Source: CAVOHU01 sp963817885 (GTDB taxonomy: Bacteria; Acidobacteriota; Vicinamibacteria; Vicinamibacterales; JAKQTR01). From it: a DNA stretch of 64,000 nt. Below are positions 36,095 to 45,222 of the stretch, one piece after another; the first letter of the stretch is position 1, and each line of letters opens with the position of its first letter. Both the position numbers and the translations under genes were made by a program. The stretch spans positions 744,001 to 808,000 of the forward strand of contig CAWFQE010000002.1 of the NCBI GenBank assembly GCA_963817885.1. The letters are read 5' to 3'. The notes under the pieces are model-generated. The model had not been told where the DNA came from, searched no databases, and saw only the letters and a list, made by a program, of their open reading frames with translations.

Positions 36095-38443
36095 ATGCCC
36101 CCCGCCCGTCCCGACGATGATCTGCCGCTGCGCTCGAAGGTCTCCCCGCACCTGCGCGCCAAGGCCGTCGACTGGGAACGGCGGAGCAGGGAAGCGGACG
36201 TTACCGAACCGGCTCCCACCGAGAAGGTCCTGATCGAGCTGACCGGCCCGGACCCGGCCGAGCTGAAGGCGGCCGGCATCGACGCCACGCCGCTCTTCGG
36301 GACCTTCTTCTCGGCGGATGTCCCGCTCGACAAGTTCGACGACCTCGCCCGCCTCGCCACCGTTCTCCGCATCCACCACGAGCCGCGCGTCGAGCCCACG
36401 CTCGACGACTCGATTCCCGAGATCAAGGCCAACTCGGTGCGGAACCCGCAGTATCCGTTCGCGGGCACGAACAAGTTCACTGGGCTCGGCGTCATCGTCG
36501 GCATCATCGACTCGGGCATCAACATCCTGCATCCCGTCTTCAGGCTGCCGAACGACCAGACGAAGACGCGGATCCGGACGATGCTCGACCAGACGGTCAC
36601 CCCGTCGGTCACCTACACCAAGGCCCAGATCGAAGCGGCGATCGCCGCGGACCAGCCGCTCATCACGCCGGGGGCGATGGTCGGGGGCACGCGCGTCGAG
36701 AAGAGCATCAACGACCACAAGCACGGCACGCACGTCGCGGGAATCGCCGCGGGCAACGGGAAGAAGGCCGGGAACTGCCACGGGGAATACACGTATGTCG
36801 GCGTCGCTCCGGAGGCGGAGCTGGTCATCGTCAAGCACGACTTCGCCGGCACGGCGAGCCTGCTGGCCGCGATCCAGTTCATCGCGAACACGGCGGCGGC
36901 GGTACCGGCCAACGGCGTGCCGTGTGTCATCAACATGAGCCTGGGCCACTCGCTCGGTCCGCACGATGGCACCGACCCGATGGACCGGATGATCGACAAC
37001 TACCTGCTCGTCCGCACGGTGCTGCCCTTCCCGGTGCAGCCCGTCGTGCTGGTCGCCTCCGCCGGCAACGACGGCTCGCTCGGGGCCCACAGCGCGGGGT
37101 CGATTCCGGCCAACGGCGTCGTCAAGGCGCTGCACTTCGAGCTGAACGCCCAGAAGTCGGTCAAGGGCCAGGCGACTTCGACCGTCGAGATCAGGTTCAA
37201 CGCCCCGAACGGCTTCGGGTGCCGCCTGGTTCCCCCGGGCAATAACATCACCGGATCGAACCTCGCGGCCCCGGACGGCGCGGCGAACTTCACCGAGAAC
37301 ACGCAGAACAGCACGTGCTCGATCTTCGGCGCCACCGTGCCCGGCGGCGCGCCGAACGACCGCCGGATCACGATCACCGTCCAGTCGGCCGCCAACGGGA
37401 AGAACCAGCCCGGGACCTGGACGATCCAGCTCACCAACGCCGGCGCGGCCCCGGTGAATTACCACGCCTGGATCAAGGGCGACCAGTGGGACAAGCTGAA
37501 GGACGACCTCTCCCGGGCGAACACGGTGGGCTCACCGGGCAGCTCCACCAGCATGATCACGGTCGGCAACTACGCCTCGTCGGGGAAGAACAAGGGCAAG
37601 ATCGCGGACTCCTCCAGCCGGGGCCCGCGCGTGGACGGCGCGCAGAAACCCGATGTCAGCGCGCCGGGCGTCGACATCTGCTCCGCGCGGCGCGACCTCT
37701 ACAACGGGTGCTGCTGCGACTGCTGCTGCGATTCGTACATCGACATGTCGGGCACGAGCATGGCGGCGCCGCACGTGACCGGCACGATCGCGCTGATGCT
37801 CGAACGCAATCCGGCGCTGACGCACGAGCAGATCAAGCCCATCATCCTGGCGAAGGCGCGCCGCGACAGCTTCACCGGCGTCAATGCAAACAACGACTTC
37901 GGGAACGGCAAGCTCGACGTGCTGGCGCTCCTGAACGACCCGGCGGTCCGCGGCACCGGGCCGATCATCTCGTCGGAGACGGCCGTGGCGCGCTGGTCGG
38001 CGCCCGCGTCGACCGTGCCCGCCGCGCCGCCGCTCCCCGACATCCCGCAGATCCAGGAAGGCACGCCGCTCTGGCGCCTGCTCCGTTCCAGGGAAGGGCA
38101 GCGGCTCTACGAGCTGGGCCGCGCGCACTGGGAGGAGGTGCGGGCGCTCGTGAACACGAAGCGGCGCGTGGCGGTGGTCTGGCACCGCAACAACGGCCCG
38201 CTCCTGCTGCACCACGTCACGCGCACCGCGATGCTGCCGCACGTGCCGCTGCCGGTCGAGTGGGACGGGGTCGAGCTGGCCGTCCGCGCCGCGAGGATGG
38301 TCTCGGCGCTGGAGCCGTACGCGAGCAGGGAACTGATCAAAGCGATGCACGAGACGCTGCCGATCGTGCGACGGCTCCAGGGCAAGACGCTCCTGGAACT
38401 GGTGGAGATGTTCGAATCGAGCGAAGAGCTGCAGCATGCCTGA
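36095..38443 (+). CDS. Subtilisin-like S8 serine protease, leaderless, with CCCDCCC active-site insert
   Basis: This 782-residue protease has no signal peptide. A pro-region-like N-terminus (about 1-120; LIELTGPDPAELKAAGID...) is followed by the S8 domain. Catalytic Asp139 lies in GIIDSGI, His213 in HKHGTHVAG, the oxyanion Asn near 325 in ASAGNDGS and Ser555 in SGTSMAAPH. A beta-sandwich-like insert (about 335-470) interrupts the domain. Just before the serine are six cysteines (Cys539-541 and 543-545) in NGCCCDCCCD, which is unusual for the family. The C-terminal 130 residues (TPLWRLLRSREGQRLYELGRAHW..., ending LVEMFESSEELQHA) form a helical domain I do not recognise. It is the first gene of the operon and overlaps the next by 8 bp (ATGCCTGA). 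Confidence 0.88.
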   Translation: MPPARPDDDLPLRSKVSPHLRAKAVDWERRSREADVTEPAPTEKVLIELTGPDPAELKAAGIDATPLFGTFFSADVPLDKFDDLARLATVLRIHHEPRVEPTLDDSIPEIKANSVRNPQYPFAGTNKFTGLGVIVGIIDSGINILHPVFRLPNDQTKTRIRTMLDQTVTPSVTYTKAQIEAAIAADQPLITPGAMVGGTRVEKSINDHKHGTHVAGIAAGNGKKAGNCHGEYTYVGVAPEAELVIVKHDFAGTASLLAAIQFIANTAAAVPANGVPCVINMSLGHSLGPHDGTDPMDRMIDNYLLVRTVLPFPVQPVVLVASAGNDGSLGAHSAGSIPANGVVKALHFELNAQKSVKGQATSTVEIRFNAPNGFGCRLVPPGNNITGSNLAAPDGAANFTENTQNSTCSIFGATVPGGAPNDRRITITVQSAANGKNQPGTWTIQLTNAGAAPVNYHAWIKGDQWDKLKDDLSRANTVGSPGSSTSMITVGNYASSGKNKGKIADSSSRGPRVDGAQKPDVSAPGVDICSARRDLYNGCCCDCCCDSYIDMSGTSMAAPHVTGTIALMLERNPALTHEQIKPIILAKARRDSFTGVNANNDFGNGKLDVLALLNDPAVRGTGPIISSETAVARWSAPASTVPAAPPLPDIPQIQEGTPLWRLLRSREGQRLYELGRAHWEEVRALVNTKRRVAVVWHRNNGPLLLHHVTRTAMLPHVPLPVEWDGVELAVRAARMVSALEPYASRELIKAMHETLPIVRRLQGKTLLELVEMFESSEELQHA

Positions 38444-41400
38444 TCAGGCCGGAACGATCGAGCTGCTTCTCGGGCAACTCTCCAAGGCGCTGGAGCCGCT
38501 CGCCGAGGAGCTGACGCCGGCGCTCCTGCAGGATGTCGGCATCGGGATCCCCGCGGCGTGGACCGCGCAGGTGGAGAGCGGGTTCTCGCACGTCTCCTCG
38601 GCGGCCGGCGCGCTCCCCGCGGCCGCGCAGGACCTGGCCACGGCCTCGACCGGAGGCAACGCCGTCCAGATCATCGCGAAGAGCGTGGCGCTCGGCGTCC
38701 GGATCGCCGAGCTGGCCGCCACCTCCGTGCAACTCGCCGACACGATCACGCAGGCGGCCAATGCCGACGGCACGCTCACCGCGGCGCAGAAGACGCACTT
38801 CGCCGACAGCGTCCAGGACTTCTTCGCGCGGCTGACCGAGCTGATGGTCATCCGGACGCTCGAGAAGCGGCTGCCGCAGATCGCCGCCATCCTCGACCTG
38901 CTGGGGTTCTTCACGAAGGACGTGAAGCCGGGCATCCCCGGCGACGCGACCGCGCCGCCGCACATCAAGCGCGGCCTGGAGCTCAACCGCGTCGTGAAGG
39001 TGTTCCAGGATCCGGCCGGACTGGCGAAGGATCTCTACGGCTGGGGCGATCCGGCGTTCGATGGCCAGGTGCTGCTCGAAAAGCTCAAGGGCTTCCTGGA
39101 ATCGTACGACCTGCCGGCGATGATGATCGATCCCGGCGGCGGCCAGCCCCCGATCCTCGAATCGCTCATCGTCGCCTTCCAGGCGAACACCAGCGTGTCG
39201 CCGCCGGGCCTCGGGTTCGAGTTGAGGCTGCCCGCCAGTTACGAGGTCGACCAGACCTTCCCGCTTGCCGGGCCATGGTCGCTGCTCACGAAATTCGAAG
39301 GCACGTTCGCGGCGGGGCTCCGCGGCCTCGTGCAGACCGACGACTTCCAGGTGCAGCCGCCGACCGGAACGGTGGACGTCACCGCGGGCGCGTTCCTCGT
39401 CGGCGAGCATCCGGGCCAGGCGCTGCAGATCATCGGGCTCCCCGGCGGCACACGCCTCGAGGTGGCGAAGGTCACCGCGGGCCTCGAAGCGCACGCGACG
39501 CTCGACACGGGCACGGGCACGGCGGCGGTGGAGCCATCCGCCACGATCGCGCTCGACAAGCTGAAGCTCATCCTCTCGCTCTCGGGCGGGGACGGCTTCC
39601 TGAAGAACTCGATCCCCATCGGCGCCATCGAAGCGGAGTTCAGCCTCGCCGGCACGCTCACGCCGAGCGGGTTCGCCGTGACGGGGAGCGGCCAGATCGA
39701 AGTGCTGATGCCGACGCACATCGCGCTCGGGCCGCTCGAGATCACGAGCATCTGCTTCGTCGCCCGGCTCTTCAATCCCGATCCGGTCGAGCTGGAGCTC
39801 TCCGCCGGCCTCAAGTTCAGCCTCGGGCCGCTTGTGGCGGTGGTTGAGCGGATGGGCGCGACGGGCACCTTCAAGCTTCCAAAGAAAGGAGACGGCAGCG
39901 CGGGGCCGATCGACTTCGTGCTCGGCTTCAAGCCGCCCGAAGGAGTGGGCCTCTCGATCGACGCGGGCGCGGTGCGCGGCGGCGGATATCTCTTCTTCAA
40001 CAACGACAAGCACGAGTACGCGGGCATCATGCAGCTCAACCTGCTCGACATGGTGTCGATCACGGCGATCGCGCTCATCACGACGCGCATGCCGGACGGC
40101 TCCGACGGGTTCAGCCTGCTCGTTATCATCACGGTGGAGTTCACCCCCGGCATCCAGCTCGGCATGGGCTTCGCGCTCATCGGTCTCGGCGGGCTCCTGG
40201 GCCTCAACCGCACGATGATGCTCGAGCCGCTGATGCAGGGCGTGAAGTCCGGGACGGTCAACTCGATCATGTTCCCCGAGGGGGACATCATCGCGAACGC
40301 GCCGCGAATTATCAGCGACCTCCAGGCCATCTTTCCGCCGTATGTCGGGAAGTTCCTGATCGGGCCGATGGCCAAGCTCGGGTGGGGCACGCCGACGCTC
40401 ATCAGCGTGTCGCTCGGCATCATCATCGAGATTCCCGGCAACATCGCGATTCTCGGCGTGCTGCGGATGAACCTCCCGACGGCCGACGAGGCGCTGCTCG
40501 TGCTGCAGGTGGCGTTTGCCGGCGCGATCGAGTTCGACAAGAAGCGCCTGTTCTTCTTCGCCAGCCTCTTCGAGAGCCGCATTCTCTTCATGACCCTCGA
40601 CGGGGGCATGGGCCTGCTGCTCGGCTGGGGCGACGACCCGGTGTTCGTCTTCACCGTCGGCGGCTTCCACCCGCGCTTCACGCCGCCGCCGCTGCCGTTC
40701 CCGAGCCCGCAGCGCCTGTCGCTCTGCATCCTGAACGAATCGAACGCGATGGTGCGGATCGAGACCTACTTCGCGGTCACGAGCAACACGGTGCAGCTCG
40801 GCGCGCATGCCGAGCTGCGGTTCGGGTTCGACGACTTCGGGATCGAGGGCGGCTTCGGCTTCGACGCGCTGTTCCGGTTCTCGCCCTTCTACTTCATCAT
40901 CGACGTCAACATCTCGCTCAAGCTCGACATATTCGGCCTCGACGTGCTGAGCGTGCGCGTCGACCTGAGCCTGGAGGGCCCGACGCCGTGGCACGCGCGG
41001 GGCACGGGCCACGTCTCGCTCCTCTTCTTCGATTTCAGCGCCGACTTCGACGTCACCTGGGGCGACAGCGCCGAGACGACGCTGCCGCCGGTGACCGTGC
41101 TGCCGCTGCTCGCCGCCGAGCTCGACAAGCGGGAGAGCTGGACAACGGCCTTGCCGGCTGGAAGCCGGCTGCTCGTGTCGCTCCGGGCGATCGAGCAGAC
41201 AGCGGGCGCGCTGGTGATGCACCCGCTCGGCACGGTGCGGGTGAGCCAGCGGCTGCTGCCGCTCGCGCTCACGCTCGACAAGCTCGGGACGCAGAAGCCG
41301 AGCGACGCGAACCGCTTCGAGCTGGCCGTCACCGGCGGCGGACTGGCGAAGAAGGCCGACGCGCGCGAGAAGTTCGCAATGGCGCAGTTCCTCCAGATGG

Positions 41401-41853
41401 ACAACGCGGCGAAGCTGTCGCGGCCGTCGTTCGAGCCGGGGAACGGCGGCCTGGAGCTCGGCGCAAGCGGCGCGGAACTCGCCACGAGCCACATGGCGCG
41501 GCGCGTGCTTCGCTACGAAGTCATCCTCATCGACGGGGAATACCTGCACCACCAGAGCAAGTCGACCTTCTCGACCGGGCTCTTCGATCTTCACCTGGCG
41601 GGAGCCGCGGTCTCCAAGAGCCGGCTGAGCGCGGCGCACAAGGGCAGGCTCGACCCGTTCGGCGGCGAAAAGGTGAAGGTGGGCGGCGAGAAATACGCCG
41701 TGGCCGATGCCGATACCAACAAGGCGTACAGCAGGCGCCGGGGAATTCGGGAGCGAAGCCGAAGCGCGCGACCACCTGTCGCGCATGTCGGCGGCCGATC
41801 CCGGTGGCGCGAAGGGGCTCCACGTGATCCCCTCTGCAGAACTGGCGGCCTGA
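38436..41853 (+). CDS. DUF6603-like giant beta-rich protein
   Basis: This protein of about 1138 residues has no signal peptide. The first 170 residues are helical (LLLGQLSKALEPLAEELTPALLQDVGIGIP). From about 190 to 900 come long alternating hydrophobic strands with glycine turns (IEAEFSLAGTLTPSGFAVTG, LGMGFALIGLGGLLGLNRTMML, GNIAILGVLRMNLP, LKLDIFGLDVLSVRVDLSLEG). I match this region to DUF6603 from memory. The repeating amphipathic strands could form a hydrophobic groove or a surface-bound sheet. A +1 break near 41,738 hides the true end: the next frame gives EFGSEAEARDHLSRMSAADPG and a stop at 41853, one base before the next GTG, whereas the unbroken frame runs to 41858 with arginine-rich nonsense. 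Its start overlaps the protease. Confidence 0.72.
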
Positions 41854-41854
41854 C

Positions 41855-44800
41855 GTGAGCAACCCGCTCGCCACCTACACGTTCCTCCCCTGGCTCAGGC
41901 AGGGCCTGAGCAACAGCATCACCCAGGACGAGGCGGCAGCGAACCCCGCGCTTCGCGCGTCGGTGGCGATGCAGCTGACGGTTCGATCCCAGGGCGTCGG
42001 CGGCGCCGCTGTTCCGGACACGAACCTCGCCACGAACACGGTGCGCCTCTACGGGCCGGGCGATGTGCTCGGCATCGAACAGGGCGCCGTCATCAAGACC
42101 GAGCCCCGCCACTGGATCACGAACTTCGAGCCGAACGATCTCGCCTGCATCGAGTTCTACGACGAGGACTTTCCCTGGCGCTATACCCCGGCGCACGCGA
42201 ACACCGCCACGCACCGGCATCGCCCGTGGATCATGCTCGTCGTGCTGGAGGAAGGGGAGTTCACCGAGCGCCCGGCTGCCGCCGGCAAGACGCCGTTCAT
42301 CGAGGTGGCCGACCTCACGACACTCCCGGTCAAGGAGGAGCTGTGGGCCTGGGCCCACGTGCACGCCAACCGCAATCTCGGCGCAGGCGACACGGTCATC
42401 GTGAGTAGCGACGGCCCCGCCGTCGCCGGCCGGCTCGCCGGCGTGCTGAGCGAGAATCCCGATCTCGCCTACTCGCGCATCGTCTGCCCGAGAAAGCTCG
42501 GGCCGAACAAGGCGTATCACGCGTTCCTCGTGCCGACCTTCGAGACCGGCCGCGTGGCTGGAATGGGGCTCGACGTCACGAAGGTGGACGATGCGATGCG
42601 CGGCGCGTGGGAGGATTACCCGCAGCGCGCCGGGCTCGCAGGAAGCAGCCTTCCGTATTACTACCGCTGGTATTTCCGCACCGGGATCCAGGGCGACTTC
42701 GAATACCTCGTTCGATTGCTCAAGCCGCAGCCGATGGACGCGAGAGTCGGCAGGCGGGACATCGACGTGCAGAAGCCGCTGCCGAATCTGAACGGCGTCG
42801 CCGGCCCCGACGGGGACGGCGTGCTCCGGCTGGGCGGCGCGCTGAAGGTTCCCGACCTCGCCCTCACGCAGGCGCAGAGAGACGAGGCCGCGCGATTCGA
42901 GAGCTGGGATGCGCCCGGGCCGCAGCAGTTCCAGCGGGATCTCGCCGCGTTCATCGACCTCGCCGACGACTACGCGAAGCTCAGCGCGACGCTGGCGCAC
43001 GAGGGGCCGACGGTGCCGAGCGAAATCGGCGCGCTCCCGAACGGCGACACCGACCCCGATCCGCTGATCACGCCTCCGCTCTACGGCACGTGGCACGCGA
43101 TGACCAGGCGGGTGCTGACCGAGACGGATGGGACACCGGTCGCCAACACCGACAACTGGGTGCACGAGCTGAACCTCGACCCGCGTCATCGCACGGCCTC
43201 GGGATTCGGGACGGGGGTCGTGCGCGACCGGCAGGAAGACTACGTGAACGCCGCCTGGGAGCAGGTGGGCGAGGTGCTCGAAGCCAATCGCAAGATGCGG
43301 CTGGCGCAGTGGGTCCGGGCGGTTTCGCTCTCATGGTTCACGAAACAGCTGGCGCCGGCCGCCGCGGCCACCCCGGCGCGCTTCCTCTCGCTCGCCGCGC
43401 CGGTGATGAAGCGGGTGGTGGTCGACGGCTTCACGGCGCGGAAGCAGGTGTCGGACAGCCGCGTTCCGCTCTCGCTCAACGCCGCGCCGGTGCGCCGGGT
43501 GCTGCGGCCCGCAGGCCGCCTAGCGCGCGCGCTGCTGCCTGCGCGCGGCGGCGAGCCGCCGGCTGAGAGCCTGGTTCGCGGGCTCAACGCCGCGACGCTC
43601 ACGGTTGCGCAGCCGCCGGCGGTGCCTTCAGGCGCCGCGAAGGTCCTCGACGTCGTTGCGGCTCTTCTTCCCGCGATTCCGAAGTGGCTCGTCGATCTTC
43701 TTCGAGCCAGTCCCTCGCTTCCACTGTGGGTGCTGATTCTCGGGCTCGCGATCGCGGTGATCCTCTTCATCCTCGGCTTCGGCGCCGGCGTGGCGGCCGC
43801 CCTCGCGGTTGCGGCGGCCGGTGCGTACGGCTGGCTCAAAGCCCTGGCGTCTGCGATTGCGGACGCCGACACGCTCCTGCCTGAGAAGGAAGACCCCGCG
43901 GCACTCGCGTCGCTCCCCGCGGTTCCGGGCTTCACGATCGATCGGGTCGGAACGACCACGGCCGCGCCCGCTTCGGGCCCTGGAGATTCGCCGGCAGGCG
44001 CCCGCTTCAAGCAGGCGCTCGAACCGGTCTTCCGGCTGCACGTCGATCTGGTCCAGGCCGAACCGCCGAAGGAGCGGCCGCCGCTTGCGCTGGCCCCGAT
44101 TGCCGCCGGCATCGTGGCGACGATCGACCCGGCACGATCGATCCCGCTCCGCTACTACCGGACGGTGCTCATCCCGCCGCGAATCCGGAACGGGATGACC
44201 GAGACCTTCGTCGAGGCAATGGCGTATCCGCGCATCGACCTTCCGATGTACCGCCCGCTCGCCGATCTCGGCAACGAGCTGTTCCTGCCGAACGTGGGCC
44301 TCATTCCGCACGACAGCATCAGCCTGCTCGAGACCAACCAGAAGTTCATCGAGAGCTACATGGTCGGCCTCAACCACGAGTTCGCGCGCGAGCTGCTCTG
44401 GCGCGAGTACCCGACCGACCAGCGTGGCAGCTACTTCCGCCAGTTCTGGGACGTCAGCGGCTACCAGAACAGCGAAGGCCTTTCGGCCGACGCGCTCCGC
44501 GAAAAGCTCTACGACGTCCCGAAGCTGCACCTCTGGTCGCCATCTTCGCCCCTGGGCGATCACGACAACCGGCAGCCGCCGGGCAGCCCGCCCAAGAACG
44601 AGGTCGTGCTTTCGATTCGAGGCGAGCTGCTCAAGCGCTACCCGACGGCCGTGATCTACGCGCACAAGGCGGCGTGGCAGACCAAGGTAGACGGGACGAT
44701 CGATCAGTCGCTCATCCGTATCCCGGCGCCGCTCACGGCCGCCGAGGAATCGAGCCCGCCCCGCGACAAGGTGAAGACGCCGCTCTACGAAGCGAAGGTC

Positions 44801-45208
44801 GATCCCGACATCACCTTCTTCGGCTTCGATCTCACCGTCCCCGAGGCCCGGGGCGATCCGGCCACCGACGATCCCGGCTGGTTCTTCGTCATCAAGGAGC
44901 GGCCGGGCGAGCCGCGATTCGGCCTCGATGTCGAGCGCGGCGGCGCGCCGCTCAACAGCTGGAGCGACCTCGCCTGGGACGACGTGACGATCGACAGGAA
45001 GCTGTTGCGGATCAAGGCGGGCATGAGCGCGTACCAGCTGACGATTGCGCCGCCCGCTTCCGAGGGACCGGATGAGATGGACCAGCATCTCGAGGACAAG
45101 CAGGTGCGGTGGGACGAGAACACGAATGCGGCCGATGTCGCCTACGTGCTCTATCAACTGCCGGTGCTGGTGGCGGTGCACGCCGCCGAGATGCTGGCCC
45201 CGGGTTGA
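41855..45208 (+). CDS. Giant protein of unknown function with a central membrane-type segment
   Basis: The 1117-residue protein begins at a GTG (MSNPLATYTFLPWLRQGL). I recognise no named domain. Distinct blocks include TEPRHWITNFEPNDLACIEFYDEDFPWRYTPA (about residue 82-113), PWIMLVVLEEGEF and a Pro/Ala/Arg-rich region (about 560-600). A single strongly hydrophobic stretch (about 622-662, LPLWVLILGLAIAVILFILGFGAGVAAALAVAAAGAYGWL) could cross a membrane once or twice. A later well-ordered block reads YMVGLNHEFARELLWREYPTDQRGSYFRQFWD, followed by KLHLWSPSSPLGDHD. The frame is intact over 3.35 kb. It lies 1 bp after gene 2 and 14 bp before gene 4, so the genes are surely cotranscribed. Confidence 0.7.
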   Translation: MSNPLATYTFLPWLRQGLSNSITQDEAAANPALRASVAMQLTVRSQGVGGAAVPDTNLATNTVRLYGPGDVLGIEQGAVIKTEPRHWITNFEPNDLACIEFYDEDFPWRYTPAHANTATHRHRPWIMLVVLEEGEFTERPAAAGKTPFIEVADLTTLPVKEELWAWAHVHANRNLGAGDTVIVSSDGPAVAGRLAGVLSENPDLAYSRIVCPRKLGPNKAYHAFLVPTFETGRVAGMGLDVTKVDDAMRGAWEDYPQRAGLAGSSLPYYYRWYFRTGIQGDFEYLVRLLKPQPMDARVGRRDIDVQKPLPNLNGVAGPDGDGVLRLGGALKVPDLALTQAQRDEAARFESWDAPGPQQFQRDLAAFIDLADDYAKLSATLAHEGPTVPSEIGALPNGDTDPDPLITPPLYGTWHAMTRRVLTETDGTPVANTDNWVHELNLDPRHRTASGFGTGVVRDRQEDYVNAAWEQVGEVLEANRKMRLAQWVRAVSLSWFTKQLAPAAAATPARFLSLAAPVMKRVVVDGFTARKQVSDSRVPLSLNAAPVRRVLRPAGRLARALLPARGGEPPAESLVRGLNAATLTVAQPPAVPSGAAKVLDVVAALLPAIPKWLVDLLRASPSLPLWVLILGLAIAVILFILGFGAGVAAALAVAAAGAYGWLKALASAIADADTLLPEKEDPAALASLPAVPGFTIDRVGTTTAAPASGPGDSPAGARFKQALEPVFRLHVDLVQAEPPKERPPLALAPIAAGIVATIDPARSIPLRYYRTVLIPPRIRNGMTETFVEAMAYPRIDLPMYRPLADLGNELFLPNVGLIPHDSISLLETNQKFIESYMVGLNHEFARELLWREYPTDQRGSYFRQFWDVSGYQNSEGLSADALREKLYDVPKLHLWSPSSPLGDHDNRQPPGSPPKNEVVLSIRGELLKRYPTAVIYAHKAAWQTKVDGTIDQSLIRIPAPLTAAEESSPPRDKVKTPLYEAKVDPDITFFGFDLTVPEARGDPATDDPGWFFVIKERPGEPRFGLDVERGGAPLNSWSDLAWDDVTIDRKLLRIKAGMSAYQLTIAPPASEGPDEMDQHLEDKQVRWDENTNAADVAYVLYQLPVLVAVHAAEMLAPG

Positions 45209-45222
45209 GACGGGGTGAACGG

